A stretch of DNA of 64,000 bases from QHXQ01 sp045807745 (GTDB taxonomy: Bacteria; Acidobacteriota; Blastocatellia; Pyrinomonadales; Pyrinomonadaceae). The stretch covers positions 62,001 through 126,000 of the forward strand of contig JBJMGT010000031.1 of NCBI GenBank assembly GCA_045807745.1, read 5' to 3'. A program made the translations under genes and the position numbers. The notes beneath the pieces are model-generated. The model made no database searches and had not been told where the DNA came from. It saw nothing but the letters and a program-made list of their open reading frames with translations. Shown here piece by piece: positions 51,903 to 61,457 of this stretch. Position 1 is the stretch's first letter. Every line of letters starts with the position of its first letter.

Positions 51903-52921
51903 AACAAGCGGATCAGAAACGGCGCTTCGGCTAAGACGTGCAGCATGGCGAAAGTGAAATAGAGATCGCGCGTCGTCGTATAGTTAACGGCGAAGCCGGC
52001 CCACAATGCCACTACAAGACAGACGCCGCACAACAGCGCCGCACGCACCATGCGCGGCCAGCCTGTGCGATGAGTCGCCAGCGGAATCCTGTCTGTCCGC
52101 CACACGCCTGCGCCCAAGCCCACGAGCGGCAGCAGCACCAGCCACACACCGTAATGAATCGTCTCCAACAGGACGTGCGTGGCGACGAGCAAGTGGCTCG
52201 ACACGCCCGGCAGTAGCCCCGCGCCTGCGTGCTGTGCGATGCGCCATGACAACGCATCGTCGGCGGGCAGATCGGGCGCGTGCGCGAGTTGCAGCCACAT
52301 GAGCGCAAGCAGGAGCGGCAAGGCGGCGAGGCACAGGTGATAAGTCTTGCGCCACTGCGGGCGTGTGCGTTTGAGTTGGCGGTCGAGAAACCAGAGCGCG
52401 ACGAGCGGATGCAGATAGACCAGCGCCAGACTAAACCCTACGGGCGCAGCCCAAGCACCTGCGCACAACAGAAACCCGCACGCAAACACCCAAGACCAAT
52501 CGCGCCGTTGCGATTGTCGCCCACGCAAATAGACGAGCGCCGAGAGCCACAGCAGCAACGACGTGTTCCACAACGCGATGCTCACCGTCCACGCCGTCTC
52601 ATTCAAATACCACGACTGACCGAGCGCGTAGAGCAGCGCATACACGGTCGTCAGCATGGCCACGCCGCCGAAGGCCACCGTGTAAAAGAGTTTCGACCGC
52701 CCCCAGCGCACGGGCATGCGCGCGAGGAAGTAACGAAACTCGACGAGGTTGTGCGGGCCGGCGAACAGAAAGATGGTGGCGATGGAGAGTTGCAACGGCT
52801 GCCAGCTAATCAGGAGCGTGGCGACGAGACAGAAACTCAGACACGCAACGGCAAAACGCGGCGCAAACGTCGCCGTGCGGCGCGCGCGTGTGAGTGTGAG
52901 TTGATCTGCGATCTGCTGCAT
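51899..52921 (-). CDS. Polytopic membrane protein
   Basis: A 340-residue protein from MQQIADQLTLTRA with about nine helices. A motif FAGPHNLVEFRYFLARMP lies after the second helix; HN and HYGVW-type histidines within helices could bind metal or haem, but no family is certain. ATG at 52921 comes 10 bases after the preceding stop (52932). It is the second gene of a five-gene minus-strand run that ends with the ABC exporter. Confidence 0.77.
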   Translation of the reverse strand: MQQIADQLTLTRARRTATFAPRFAVACLSFCLVATLLISWQPLQLSIATIFLFAGPHNLVEFRYFLARMPVRWGRSKLFYTVAFGGVAMLTTVYALLYALGQSWYLNETAWTVSIALWNTSLLLWLSALVYLRGRQSQRRDWSWVFACGFLLCAGAWAAPVGFSLALVYLHPLVALWFLDRQLKRTRPQWRKTYHLCLAALPLLLALMWLQLAHAPDLPADDALSWRIAQHAGAGLLPGVSSHLLVATHVLLETIHYGVWLVLLPLVGLGAGVWRTDRIPLATHRTGWPRMVRAALLCGVCLVVALWAGFAVNYTTTRDLYFTFAMLHVLAEAPFLIRLL

Positions 52922-52931
52922 CAGAGTCGCC

Positions 52932-53531
52932 TTACTCTTCGCCGTCCTTGTTTTCTTTACCGCGCGGCAGTTCGAGTACGATCTGGTTGTAGTCGTTGTC
53001 GGTGAACTCGACTTTGACTTGACCATAGACGCCGTAGGGCTGCGCGCCGGGGACGAGAATCTGCGAGGTCAACGAGCGCGCGATGGGCGGCGGGCCGGCG
53101 TTGGCGTGAACGAGGCCGGCGGTCGCGCCGCCACACAGGGCCACGAATACCACGCCAAGCGCGCCTTGCGTCAACCTGCTCGTGCCTTTGCGCCCGCGCA
53201 CCAACCACACGCCGCCGAACGCGAAAGCTAATGACAGAAAGATGCCCGCCATAACGGTCTGCGCGCCGCCGAGGGCCGAGAAGCGTGTGCCTGCGGCCGG
53301 CGCGCTTGTGCCGTCCAATTCCGCACGCATCTGTTGCCACACGGCGCGCGGGATGAGCAGCCGCGCCTCGGTCGCTTTAAAGTTCGTCTGAATGTGCATC
53401 GACGTTGTGATCTGCGCGTCCTTCGCCGGTTTGTGCCCGTCGTCGCGGGGCTTGGGCACGTCTGCGCGCGCGGACGCGAGCATGACGAGCAGGAGTGCGG
53501 CGAGTGTGCAACTTTTGCTTAAGCGGTTCAT
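52932..53531 (-). CDS. Secreted/membrane protein of unknown function
   Basis: A 199-residue protein with a signal peptide (LAALLLVMLASARADVP) and a pair of hydrophobic segments near residues 88-110 and 122-142. A C-terminal periplasmic domain (VYGQVKVEFTDNDYNQIVLELP) follows. AGGAGGC precedes the ATG. It appears to head the run that includes the ABC exporter. No family is recognised. Confidence 0.75.
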   Translation of the reverse strand: MNRLSKSCTLAALLLVMLASARADVPKPRDDGHKPAKDAQITTSMHIQTNFKATEARLLIPRAVWQQMRAELDGTSAPAAGTRFSALGGAQTVMAGIFLSLAFAFGGVWLVRGRKGTSRLTQGALGVVFVALCGGATAGLVHANAGPPPIARSLTSQILVPGAQPYGVYGQVKVEFTDNDYNQIVLELPRGKENKDGEE

Positions 53532-53991
53532 CGTTTCAGCCTCCTAAAGTTTAGTAGCCATAAGTGTCTGGCGCGGCGCGAGCTTACCCGACAGCCGGAC
53601 GGACTTAGGCAGAGCGGCAAGCGCGCGCATTGTAGAACTTCTAGCCCGCAGTTGGAACAGCGACTCGACGCTGTTTCTACGCGCGCCGGGTGCTGGGCGG
53701 TTTGCGTGTTGTGCGAACAGCAGACCGCCCCCGCGCATCTGCCGCCGCTTTAGTGTGCGTAGCACTTGAACGTATAATCGGCAAAATCTTTCATACCCGG
53801 CGTGGAGATTTTAGTATAAGCTGACAGCGCACTCCCGAATTGGCATCTGTCACCTGTTTAAGATCGGTGTCCGTTATCTATAATTGAGCGCACGCGGCAC
53901 GCGCTCGACGGGCGCGAGTTGTGTTTTAACTTGCGCTTTGCAGCGCGCCACCCGGCGCGCGCAGCACGTTCGGCAGTCTCAATTGCGGGTC
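53532..53991. promoter_or_regulatory. Intergenic region before the kinase-helicase gene
   Basis: A 460-base divergent gap. TATAAT occurs at 53773-53778 and again just before 53884, both pointing right, but neither has a good -35 box. Open reading continues upstream of 53992 in the kinase frame, yet it is arginine-rich and unlike any kinase N-terminus, so I treat it as non-coding. Confidence 0.4.
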
Positions 53992-56871
53992 ATGATTAAA
54001 GCCGGCACGTTTATCGCACACTATCGCATCATCGAGCCGCTGGGCGCGGGCGGGATGGGCGCGGTCTATAAAGCGCGCGACGAGAAGCTCCAACGCGTAG
54101 TAGCGCTCAAAGTGCTGCCGCCCGACGCGCTCACACAGGAAGATCGCCGTCGCCGTTTCTTGCAGGAGGCGCGCGCCGCTTCCGCTTTGAACCATCCGCA
54201 CATCCTCACCGTCTACGAGATCGGCGAAGCCGACGGCAAGCCCTATATGGCGATGGAATACATACAGGGCGAGACCTTGCGCCAACGAATCGCCGCACGC
54301 GCTCTGCTCATCAAGGACGTGTTAGACATCGCGTTACAGGTCGCCGAGGGCTTAGCCAAAGCGCATGAGCACGGCATCGTGCATCGCGATCTGAAGCCGG
54401 AGAACCTGATGGTGAACGGCGACGGCTACGCGAAGATTCTCGACTTCGGCTTGGCGAAACTCATCGCGCGGCGGCAACGCGCGCTCGCGGCCAACAGCAC
54501 GGAGAAGACGCTGCTGCAAGTCAACACGCAGACCGGCACGATCATGGGCACGATCAACTACATGTCGCCGGAGCAACTGCTGGGGCAGCGCGTCGACCGG
54601 CGCAGCGACATCTTCGCCTTCGGCATCGTGCTCTATGAGATGGCGACAGGACAGTGTCCGTTCGCCAACCAAAACAAGATTGACACGATGCACGCGATCC
54701 TGCATCAGGAACCAGCGCCGCCGCACACGATCAAGGCCGGGCTGCCGCTCGACTTGCAACGGATTCTCGCCAAGGCGCTGGCGAAAGCGCCGAAGGAGCG
54801 CTATCAGACAGTTAAAGAACTCGCGGCCGAGTTGCAGACGCTCAGACGCGACCTTGAACTGGGGCGCAACGCGGTCACGCTACCCAAAACCAAGCTCGTG
54901 CTCAAACGCGTGACGGCGTTGCCACGTGCGCCCCGCATTGATTATGAGCGCGAGTTGAACGAAGCGCAGTATCGCGCCGTGACGACGACCGAAGGTCCGC
55001 TCCTCATCGTCGCCGGCGCGGGCACGGGCAAGACGCGGACGCTCGTCTATCGCGTCGCGCGTCTGATCGAAACAGGCGTCCGACCTGAATCGGTCTTGCT
55101 CCTGACCTTCACCCGGCGCGCGGCGACGAGCATGCTCACGCGCGCGGCGGCGCTCGCCGACGAACGCTGCCGGCGCGTCTCCGGCGGCACGTTCCACTCG
55201 CTCGGGCACGCCGTCCTGCGCAAACACGCCGAGTTGGCCGGCGTCCAACGCACCTTCACCGTACTCGACCCAAGCGATACGGACGATCTGATCGACATGC
55301 TGCGCCGCCAGATGCGCTTCGCCGGCAAGGAGCGCCGCTTCCCGCGCAAACGCACCATCTGCGCGATCTTCAGCATGGCGGTCAATAAGCTGCTCTCGCT
55401 GGAGGACGTGCTTAATCGGCACTACCCGCACTTCGCGGACTTGCGCCCCGAACTCGAAGAGTTAGCTAAAGCGTTTGAAACCTACAAGCGTACCAAGCAC
55501 ATGCTCACATACGACGACCTGCTCGTGCGTTTGCGGGAAGCGTTGGAGGCGAACGACGAATTGCGTGTGCGCCTCGCGGAGCAGTATCGCTACATCATGG
55601 TGGACGAGTATCAGGACACCAACCGGTTGCAGGCGCAGATCGTGCGTTTGATGACGCCGACGCACGACAACGTGGCCGTCGTCGGCGACGAGGCGCAATC
55701 GATCTACTCGTTTCGCGGCGCGAGTTTTAAGAACATGATGGAGTTTCCCACCCTCTTTCCAGCCGCGCAGGTGATCAAGCTGGAAGAGAATTATCGAAGC
55801 ACGCAGCCCGTGCTCGACGTGGCGAATGCGATCATTAGCGATGCGCCGGAAGGTTATGCGAAGCGTCTGTTCTCAAGCATGACTGAGGGGCCAGCGCCCT
55901 TGCTCGTCAGCGCACGCGACGAGAACGAGCAATCGCGTTTCATCGCCGAGCGCATCGCGGAGTTGCGCGCGGAGGGCGTGCCGCTCCAAGAGATCGCCGT
56001 GCTCTTTCGCGCCAGCTCGCACTCGTTCGATCTGGAGATCGAGTTGGGCAAACACGGCATTCCGTTTCGCAAGTTCGGCGGCATCAAGTTCGCCGAATCC
56101 GCGCACGTCAAAGACGCGCTCGCCTTCCTGCGCGTGGCGCTCAACCCGGCGGACACGCTCGCGTGGTTTCGCACACTCAAACTGATCGATCACATCGGCG
56201 ATGCGACGGTCGAACAGATCATCGAGCATCTCGGCGTGGAGCGCAGAGAGTTTCGCACGACCAAGACGAAGGAGACTCTGTTCGGGCGGCTCAAGCAGTT
56301 TCCCGCGCGGGCCAGTTATCAAGCGCCGCTCGTCAAGCTGGCGCACGTATTGCGCACCATCGTCGCGCAGAAATCGCCGCACGCGCAGTTGACCACCGTG
56401 CTGCGGCTCTACCGGCCGATCCTGAAAGATAAGTACGACGACTATCCGCGCCGGCAGCGCGACCTGGAACACCTGCAAGCAATCGCCAAACGTTATCAGA
56501 GCGCCGCCGAGTTGCTGGCGGATGTGGCGCTCGATCCTTCGGATGCCGCGCAGGTCGAGGTGCAAGCGCGCGGCGGCGGCTATGTCACACTCTCGACCGT
56601 CCATTCGGCGAAGGGTTTGGAGTGGGGCACGCTGTTCGTCATCTGGCTGACCGATGGCTGGTTTCCTTCGGCGCGTTCATCGGACGAGTTTGAAGACTTG
56701 GAAGAGGAGCGCCGCCTACTCTACGTCGCCGCGACGCGCGCCAAGCAGCATCTCTACTTCACCTACCCGCTCGGCGTCTATCGCGGCGGCGTGTCGGATG
56801 CGCTCCCCGTCGTCTCGCGTTTCCTCGATCCGATCCCCGCCACGATCCTCGCGCGCGCGACGCTGCAATAG
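53992..56871 (+). CDS. Ser/Thr protein kinase–UvrD/Rep helicase fusion
   Basis: 959 residues in one uninterrupted frame. Residues 1-275 are a Hanks kinase: LGAGGMGAVYKARD, VALKVL, HRDLKPENLM (about 129), DFGLAKL (about 150), MSPEQLLG (about 193), RYQTVKELAAEL. From about residue 315 a UvrD/PcrA-type SF1A helicase begins: Q-motif LNEAQYRAV, Walker A AGAGTGKTRTL (about 341), TFTRRAA, GTFHSLGH, VDEYQDTN (about 537), GDEAQSIYSFRGA, LEENYRST, VHSAKGLEW and LLYVAATRAK (about 906). All catalytic motifs of both halves are kept. The combination suggests a helicase controlled by, or reporting through, phosphorylation. ATG at 53992 begins the canonical kinase N-terminus. Confidence 0.93.
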   Translation: MIKAGTFIAHYRIIEPLGAGGMGAVYKARDEKLQRVVALKVLPPDALTQEDRRRRFLQEARAASALNHPHILTVYEIGEADGKPYMAMEYIQGETLRQRIAARALLIKDVLDIALQVAEGLAKAHEHGIVHRDLKPENLMVNGDGYAKILDFGLAKLIARRQRALAANSTEKTLLQVNTQTGTIMGTINYMSPEQLLGQRVDRRSDIFAFGIVLYEMATGQCPFANQNKIDTMHAILHQEPAPPHTIKAGLPLDLQRILAKALAKAPKERYQTVKELAAELQTLRRDLELGRNAVTLPKTKLVLKRVTALPRAPRIDYERELNEAQYRAVTTTEGPLLIVAGAGTGKTRTLVYRVARLIETGVRPESVLLLTFTRRAATSMLTRAAALADERCRRVSGGTFHSLGHAVLRKHAELAGVQRTFTVLDPSDTDDLIDMLRRQMRFAGKERRFPRKRTICAIFSMAVNKLLSLEDVLNRHYPHFADLRPELEELAKAFETYKRTKHMLTYDDLLVRLREALEANDELRVRLAEQYRYIMVDEYQDTNRLQAQIVRLMTPTHDNVAVVGDEAQSIYSFRGASFKNMMEFPTLFPAAQVIKLEENYRSTQPVLDVANAIISDAPEGYAKRLFSSMTEGPAPLLVSARDENEQSRFIAERIAELRAEGVPLQEIAVLFRASSHSFDLEIELGKHGIPFRKFGGIKFAESAHVKDALAFLRVALNPADTLAWFRTLKLIDHIGDATVEQIIEHLGVERREFRTTKTKETLFGRLKQFPARASYQAPLVKLAHVLRTIVAQKSPHAQLTTVLRLYRPILKDKYDDYPRRQRDLEHLQAIAKRYQSAAELLADVALDPSDAAQVEVQARGGGYVTLSTVHSAKGLEWGTLFVIWLTDGWFPSARSSDEFEDLEEERRLLYVAATRAKQHLYFTYPLGVYRGGVSDALPVVSRFLDPIPATILARATLQ

Positions 56872-56989
56872 GTCAGTACCGCCTGCGGTAGCGGGCGGGT
56901 CAGATAAAGGATGAAGGATGAATAAGAAATTGTTTCTTTCATCCTTCATCCCTTCGCGCACCCGCCCGCTTGCAGCAGGCGGTACTGAC
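56872..56989. repeat. Nested palindrome: GTCAGTACCGCC arms around (GGATGAA)2
   Basis: Outer arms GTCAGTACCGCCTGC and GCAGGCGGTACTGAC are perfect complements, then GCGGGCGGGT/ACCCGCCCGC, then AAGGATGAAGGATGAA facing TTCATCCTTCATCC-type sequence. The inner heptamer is the same as in the hsp20-lon gap. It lies between convergent genes and could act as a bidirectional terminator. Confidence 0.9.
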
Positions 56990-57001
56990 AAAGTCCCTTG
57001 C

Positions 57002-58531
57002 TTACTCGCTCTTGTTGTGCTGCGCGTTACCGCCCCACGCGTACCAGCCGTCGGCGTCCTTATCACCGGTCTTGAGACAGATGAGCAAGCCGTTCGACGT
57101 GCCCGCGTAGACGTTGCCGGCGGCGAGCGCCGGTTGGAACGTCATCGGTTGGTTGAAGGCGTAGATGAACTGCGGCGTGCCGTCCTGCTGGCTGACCGAG
57201 ATCAGATGACCGAGCAGGCTAGCGAGATACATGTTCGCTTCGCCGAGCGCGGGCGGCGAAAAGACCTGTGCCTGTTGCGCTATCTCTTTGCTTTTTACTT
57301 CGGCGCGCCACGCAATCTCACCATCGGCCGACTTGATCGAATTGAGAAAACGACCTTGCGCGTTGACGACGCGCCCACGTTTGACCGCTGCGCGCGAGCC
57401 TTGATAAGCCCAACCGCCCGCGACTGTATTGACGCCGACGTGCGTGTTCGCCTCATTGAGCTTGGCCGCTTCCGGCGCAGCGCCGCCAAAGCCGACCGAT
57501 GCATCAAGCGCCGCCTGCGCTGCCGGTTGCAGCGCCACACCGCCGCCTTTGTTCACGCCGAGATAATCGGCCGGCTCGCCCGCGATCAATTTCGCGTCGC
57601 GCTCGTTGCCGCGCGCCGCGTCCACGCGCTTCAAGCCTTCGTAATCGTCCGTCCCGCGCCGCTCCTTCTGCGTAATGATCACTTGATTGCCCGCGATGAC
57701 GGGCGCGCTCGTGCTCTGATTCTCTTTGCGCCACACGACTGCGCCGTCAGTTAGCTTGAGCGCGAACGACGTCCCGTCGAAACAGGTGAGATAAACTTTG
57801 TCGCCGGAGATAACCGGCGCTGAGATCACATCGGCCGAGATGTCCTGCTGCCAGATGTGCCGGCCCGTGCGCAGGTCTGCGCACAACAGCCGGTGACTGG
57901 TGCGCCCCTTGTGCCCGCGCTGCCCCGCCGGATAAGCGATGTAGAGTCGCCCGTTCGCAATCGCCGGCTGGCTCATCAGCGGATCGCCCAGCCACTCTTG
58001 CCACGCGAGCTTGCCGGTCTGCGCGTTCACGACGATGACCGTACAACTCTCCGTGTTGAAAGCGACGTAGCCGCCTTCGGCGACCGCTGCGGTCGGGCCG
58101 TCGTCCGAAGTGTGCACCTTCCAGCGTAGCGCACCTGTGCGTGCGTCAAAGGCGTAGAACTCGTTCGAGCCGTAGCCGCCACCGACGAAGATTAGCCCGG
58201 CCGCGTAAGCAGGCGTGGCGATGGGGCGCTCGCCGGGGATGCGCAGCGCCCAACCCTCTTTGCCGTCTGAGGTCTTGAACGCGACCGGCCGCAAGTCGTG
58301 CTGAAACGTCGGCAGGTTGACCGCGACGGCGCGGTCGAGATCGATCTGAATTTGCTTCGGCGCTGCCGGCTTATTAGTCTGTCTATTGGCTGGGTGTTCT
58401 TGTGCTGCACTCGGCTTGCGATGCACGGGTGAAGCGGGCGACAGCAGTGCGGCCCAGAGTGCGACGACGGCGCAGGTCATGAGCGCTGCGCCGACGAACA
58501 AGAGTCTGCGATTGTGTTGTTGCTTGTGCAT
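57002..58531 (-). CDS. PQQ-like beta-propeller repeat protein
   Basis: A 509-residue exported protein from MHKQQHNRR, with a membrane/signal segment at about residues 10-30. Repeats of the PQQ/WD-like type (YAFDARTGALRWKVHTSDDG, VNAQTGKLAWQEWLGDP, CADLRTGRHIWQQDI, LKLTDGAVVWRKEN) give a beta-propeller. It resembles BamB-like or quinoprotein-like propellers without a clear PQQ enzyme signature, so a scaffold role in the envelope is as likely as catalysis. Confidence 0.82.
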   Translation of the reverse strand: MHKQQHNRRLLFVGAALMTCAVVALWAALLSPASPVHRKPSAAQEHPANRQTNKPAAPKQIQIDLDRAVAVNLPTFQHDLRPVAFKTSDGKEGWALRIPGERPIATPAYAAGLIFVGGGYGSNEFYAFDARTGALRWKVHTSDDGPTAAVAEGGYVAFNTESCTVIVVNAQTGKLAWQEWLGDPLMSQPAIANGRLYIAYPAGQRGHKGRTSHRLLCADLRTGRHIWQQDISADVISAPVISGDKVYLTCFDGTSFALKLTDGAVVWRKENQSTSAPVIAGNQVIITQKERRGTDDYEGLKRVDAARGNERDAKLIAGEPADYLGVNKGGGVALQPAAQAALDASVGFGGAAPEAAKLNEANTHVGVNTVAGGWAYQGSRAAVKRGRVVNAQGRFLNSIKSADGEIAWRAEVKSKEIAQQAQVFSPPALGEANMYLASLLGHLISVSQQDGTPQFIYAFNQPMTFQPALAAGNVYAGTSNGLLICLKTGDKDADGWYAWGGNAQHNKSE

Positions 58532-58734
58532 GACATTCCTCCACGGCCCGTGGGGGAGACACACCGGCCCTCTTGCTTGGTTGAATTGAAGAACGCGCGA
58601 GGCCTACGTCGTTAGAATGTCGGCGGCGAGAAAACTTGCAGCACGGCTTTTCCCTTTGCCCTGCTTTCGTGCTAACTTTTCTACTTTCATCTTGGCAGCG
58701 CAAAAACGGGCTGCGCGGGCAGTAGGACGGCAGC

Positions 58735-59271
58735 ATGATTCGACCCTTTCGCGGCAAGCACCCGCAGATACACTCGTCGGCTTATATCGCCGAGACCGCC
58801 GTCATCATCGGCGACGTGGAGATCGGTGCACAGTCCTCCGTCTGGTTCGGCGCGGTTGTGCGCGGCGACTGCTACTACATACGCATCGGCGCGCGCACCA
58901 ACATACAGGACGGCACGGTCATACACGTGACCAACGGCACGCACGCGACCATTCTCGAAGACGAAGTCACGGTCGGGCACAACGTCACACTGCACGGCTG
59001 CCACGTCGAGCGCGGCTGTCTCATCGGCATGGGTTCAATCGTCATGGACGACGTGCGCGTCGGCGCGCAGTCGCTCGTCGCCGCGGGCGCACTCGTCGCG
59101 CCCGGCACACAGATTCCGCCGCGCTCGCTCGTCATCGGCGTGCCCGCAAAGGTCAAACGCCCGCTCACCGACGAAGAGGTCGCAGGCTTAGCTCAGTATT
59201 GGCAGAACTACATAGAGTACACGAAGCAGTACAGGGCGGAGACCCAGCCGGCGGCCGCGGGCGAGCGGTGA
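58735..59271 (+). CDS. Gamma-carbonic anhydrase family protein (left-handed beta helix)
   Basis: A 178-residue trimeric hexapeptide-repeat protein of the YrdA/PaaY type. Repeats run from IHSSAYIAETAVIIGDVEIG to RVGAQSLVAAGALVAPGTQI, and zinc-binding histidines are in VIHVTNGTHA and VGHNVTLHGC. Whether it hydrates CO2 cannot be told; many family members are inactive or have other roles. It is the second carbonic-anhydrase-family gene in the window. Confidence 0.93.
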   Translation: MIRPFRGKHPQIHSSAYIAETAVIIGDVEIGAQSSVWFGAVVRGDCYYIRIGARTNIQDGTVIHVTNGTHATILEDEVTVGHNVTLHGCHVERGCLIGMGSIVMDDVRVGAQSLVAAGALVAPGTQIPPRSLVIGVPAKVKRPLTDEEVAGLAQYWQNYIEYTKQYRAETQPAAAGER

Positions 59272-59296
59272 GGTCTCTGCGTTCAAGGGGAAGCGG

Positions 59297-59986
59297 ATGT
59301 TGAGGCATTGTCGGATCATCGTTACCTTGCTCGTGATCGCCGCGGGCGCGTCCGTGGCGGCGGCACAGAGTGGCGCGGGTCGTGGGCCGGAGGGTCTGAC
59401 GCGCGGGCTGAACGAGTTCGGCGCATGGGGCGGGGTGGCGCTGTTCGACTCGCTGAACTTGATCGGGAGTGAGGAAGAGAAGAGCGCGCGAATCGGCCTC
59501 GCCGCGTTGCGCTACGCGCGCGTGCTCGCGGCAGGTCACGGCCTCGCCTTCAAGTACACCGTTGATGGCGTGCCGCTCGCGCTCCTGCGTTACGACCGCG
59601 TCAGGTTCGTGCCGACGGCGACGCCAAACGTCTTCCGCCTAGCGCAGGAACGCACGACTGTCTATGGCGCGGGGCTTGCGCCCATTGGGCTGCAACTCAA
59701 CTTCCGGCGGCGGCGACGCGTACAGCCGTTCGCGGGCGGGAGCGTCGGCTTCCTCTACTTCCGCGAGCCTGTGCCGGACGAGCGCAGCATCGTCGAGCCG
59801 AACCGGCGCGGCGCACACTTCAACTACACGGCCGAGTTCGGCGGCGGCGTGCAGTTGTTGACCAAGGCGCGGCGGGCCTACACCTTCGGCTACAAGTACC
59901 ATCATCTGTCGAACTGGTTTCACGCGCCGATCAACCCCGGCTTCGACTCGAACCTGTTCTACGCGGGCTTTTCCGTCTTCAAGTGA
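59297..59986 (+). CDS. Acyloxyacyl hydrolase / lipid A 3-O-deacylase (PagL-like)
   Basis: A 229-residue outer-membrane beta-barrel esterase candidate. The signal peptide ends near AAAQ. The C-terminal signature YKYHHLSNWFHAPINPGFDS contains the His-x-Ser-Asn of the PagL active site, and the chain ends in FYAGFSVFK with a near-terminal Phe. It would trim acyl chains from lipid A, implying an LPS-bearing outer membrane. It lies 25 bases after the gamma-carbonic anhydrase gene. Confidence 0.82.
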   Translation: MLRHCRIIVTLLVIAAGASVAAAQSGAGRGPEGLTRGLNEFGAWGGVALFDSLNLIGSEEEKSARIGLAALRYARVLAAGHGLAFKYTVDGVPLALLRYDRVRFVPTATPNVFRLAQERTTVYGAGLAPIGLQLNFRRRRRVQPFAGGSVGFLYFREPVPDERSIVEPNRRGAHFNYTAEFGGGVQLLTKARRAYTFGYKYHHLSNWFHAPINPGFDSNLFYAGFSVFK

Positions 59987-60054
59987 GCGGCCTGTAAGTT
60001 AAACGCGTTTGCCGGACGACGGGCAGGCGGGTTGAAATTACTGTTACACACAAG

Positions 60055-61455
60055 ATGTCAGCTAGAACACAACCAGCGCGGGGGATGCGCGATTTTTTGC
60101 CGAGCGAAGTGCGGCGGCGCGAGTATGTGATCGGCGTCGTGCGCGAAGTGTATGAGCGTTACGGGTTCGAGCCGTTGGAGACGCCGGCGGTCGAGAACAT
60201 CGAGACGCTCCTCGGCAAGTACGGCGAAGAGGGCAACCAACTCATCTTTAAAATCCTCAAGCGCGGCGAGCACGAGAAGACCGGCGAGGCTGATTTAGCG
60301 TTGCGCTACGATCTGACCGTGCCGCTCGCGCGCGTCGTCGCGGAGTACGGCGACAAGTTGCCGCGCTTCTTCAAACGCTACCAGATTCAACCCGTCTGGC
60401 GCGCAGACCGCCCGGCGCGCGGCCGGTTCAGAGAGTTCTACCAATGCGACGTGGACATCTGCGGCTCGCGCTCGATGATCGTCGAAGCTGAATTGTGCGC
60501 GGCAGTCGGCGACGTGCTTGTGAAGTTAGGTTTCAACGATTTCACGATCCGTTTGAATCATCGCCAAGTTCTGGCCGGCGTGCTCGAACAGGCGGGTGTC
60601 ACGCCCGACAAGCAGGCGGACGCGCTCGTCGCGCTCGACAAATTGGATAAGGTCGGGCCTGAAGGTGTGGCGCAAGAACTGAACGCGCGCGGCGTTGCGG
60701 GCGCGGCGGCCGTGAAGCTATTACGCTTCTTCGAGGGCGTGGCCGGCATCGACAAAGCGGCTACGTTGATGGACGTGGGCGCACCCGGCACGGAACGCGC
60801 GGCCTTCAATGCGGACATGTTGGGCCGGCTTGTCGAGTTCATCGGCCCGCACGATGCAGGCGCGCTCGGCTGCGAAGAGGTACGCCAGATTTTGCAGTAC
60901 GCCGAAGCTGCGGGTATCAACACGCGCATCAAGCTCGATCCGAGTCTCGCACGCGGGTTGTCTTACTACACCGGCGCGATCATGGAGATCAACGTGCCCG
61001 ATCTCGCCGGCAGTCTCGGCGGCGGCGGGCGCTACGATAATCTCGTCGGCATGTTCTCCGGGCGTGATATTCCAGCGTGCGGCTTCTCGCTTGGGCTTGA
61101 GCGCATCATTGTCGTGATGGACGAGCGCAAGATGTTTCCCGATGCGCTCGTCAACACGCCGGCTGATGTGATGGTGACGATCTGGGATGAGTCGGCTGCG
61201 GCCGATGCGCTCGCGCTCGCGCGTGAGTTGCGCGCCGAGGGGTTGCGCGTGGACGTTTATCCTGAGGTCGGCGATAAAGTCGGTAAGCAGTTCAAGTATG
61301 CCTCGGCACGCGGCGTGCCGTTTGTCGCGGTCGCCGGCCCTGATGAGCGTGCGCGCGGTGAAGTCGCTTTGAAAGACATGCGTTCGGGTGAACAACGCGT
61401 GCTGAGTCGCGCCGCCGTAGCAGCGACCTTACTTGAAGCATTGAATCGAAATTGA
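60055..61455 (+). CDS. hisS: Histidine-tRNA ligase
   Basis: Class II aminoacyl-tRNA synthetase, 466 residues. Marks: GMRDFLPSEVRRREYVIGVV (motif 1 region), RYDLTVPLARV, YQIQPVWRADRPARGRFREF (motif 2), LARGLSYYTGAIMEI and GGRYDNLVGMFSG (histidine-binding), GFSLGLERII (motif 3), then the C-terminal anticodon-binding domain. It heads an overlapping three-gene group with the 61458 gene and aspS. Confidence 0.98.
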   Translation: MSARTQPARGMRDFLPSEVRRREYVIGVVREVYERYGFEPLETPAVENIETLLGKYGEEGNQLIFKILKRGEHEKTGEADLALRYDLTVPLARVVAEYGDKLPRFFKRYQIQPVWRADRPARGRFREFYQCDVDICGSRSMIVEAELCAAVGDVLVKLGFNDFTIRLNHRQVLAGVLEQAGVTPDKQADALVALDKLDKVGPEGVAQELNARGVAGAAAVKLLRFFEGVAGIDKAATLMDVGAPGTERAAFNADMLGRLVEFIGPHDAGALGCEEVRQILQYAEAAGINTRIKLDPSLARGLSYYTGAIMEINVPDLAGSLGGGGRYDNLVGMFSGRDIPACGFSLGLERIIVVMDERKMFPDALVNTPADVMVTIWDESAAADALALARELRAEGLRVDVYPEVGDKVGKQFKYASARGVPFVAVAGPDERARGEVALKDMRSGEQRVLSRAAVAATLLEALNRN

Positions 61456-61457
61456 GC

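Noticed and set aside
52922..53026. Longer N-terminus of the polytopic membrane protein
   Set aside because: It would overlap the preceding gene out of frame and is low in complexity (Ser, Thr, Lys).
53884..53991. Longer N-terminus of the kinase-helicase protein
   Set aside because: The extra 36 residues are Arg/Ala-rich and unlike kinase starts, whereas the residues from 53992 match the usual beginning directly before the glycine loop.
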